DNA of 64,000 nt from an uncultured Bacteroidota bacterium. Its GTDB lineage: Bacteria; Bacteroidota; Bacteroidia; Bacteroidales; F082. Positions 63,911 to 64,000 of this stretch are shown piece after piece; within the stretch, counting starts at the first letter, position 1, and every line of letters begins with the position of its first letter. A program made the position numbers and the translations under genes. The stretch covers positions 39,490-103,489 of the forward strand of contig CAITDJ010000084.1 of the NCBI GenBank assembly GCA_903891085.1, written 5' to 3'. The notes below the pieces were generated by a model. It did no database searches and was not told where the DNA came from. It saw only the letters and a program-made list of their open reading frames with translations.

Positions 63911-64000
<90 letters not shown>

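Overview
The window is a chromosomal segment of a Gram-negative Bacteroidota bacterium, probably Bacteroidales/Marinilabiliales-like; genus and species cannot be told from the sequence. The evidence is four secreted proteins ending in type IX secretion (T9SS) sorting domains, a complete lipid A block (lpxD-lpxC-fabZ-lpxA), a complete bat (aerotolerance) operon, a long SecA of about 1100 residues, Bacteroidota gene neighbourhoods (alaS / M23 peptidase / MerR; ddl / PASTA protein / pseudouridine synthase; rsfS-ftsH-LUD), and -7 motifs of the TAnnTTTG type in front of many genes. Most of the window is housekeeping. No prophage, IS element, CRISPR array or tRNA was seen.

Layout. 1-6.2 kb: end of an unidentified gene, then on the minus strand a small lipoprotein, a patatin/beta-barrel protein, pyrH, a GT39-like membrane glycosyltransferase and frr. 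6.2-12.2 kb: secA; then NUDIX hydrolase, coaD and a thioredoxin-fold protein. 12.2-16.1 kb, plus strand: pyrE, an SRPBCC protein and a large AsmA-like protein. 16.2-18.6 kb: a barrel-SPOR protein and a TPR protein with overlapping stop and start codons. 18.8-23.9 kb: alaS, divergent M23 peptidase and MerR regulator, hldD. 24-31.7 kb: a T9SS serine protease, a pseudouridine synthase, a T9SS-exported protein, a PASTA protein, ddl and rdgB. 31.7-36.3 kb: SGNH lipoprotein, FadL-like porin, ung, a 42-residue lipoprotein and a predicted outer-membrane protein. 36.5-41.8 kb: two large T9SS-exported repeat proteins. 42.1-50.6 kb: the bat operon (moxR, DUF58, a BatD-related gene, batA-batE). 50.8-54.2 kb: the lipid A block. 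54.2-57.6 kb: SDR oxidoreductase, HEFGH metallopeptidase and small membrane protein. 57.6-59.7 kb: an MbnH/MbnP-like di-heme enzyme and substrate pair. 59.7-64 kb: LUD protein, ftsH, rsfS, divergent birA, and the 3' part of a 5S rRNA with its terminator.

How the genes work together. The envelope dominates. Lipid A (lpx genes), its heptose donor (hldD), peptidoglycan precursors (ddl), peptidoglycan remodelling (M23), export across the inner membrane (secA), outer-membrane proteins (patatin-barrel, FadL) and T9SS cargo are all represented. The MoxR/VWA bat proteins probably form a periplasm-facing chaperone-like complex. Translation genes (frr, alaS, rsfS, 5S rRNA) and nucleotide or cofactor genes (pyrH, pyrE, coaD, rdgB, birA) fill the rest.

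The most unusual observations are a seven-repeat beta-propeller nested inside a fibronectin-III-like domain of a T9SS protein, an lpxC-fabZ pair that is split although this phylum usually fuses it, head-to-head pyrE and NUDIX genes whose ATG codons share two base pairs, and an MbnP/MbnH-like pair without a methanobactin operon.
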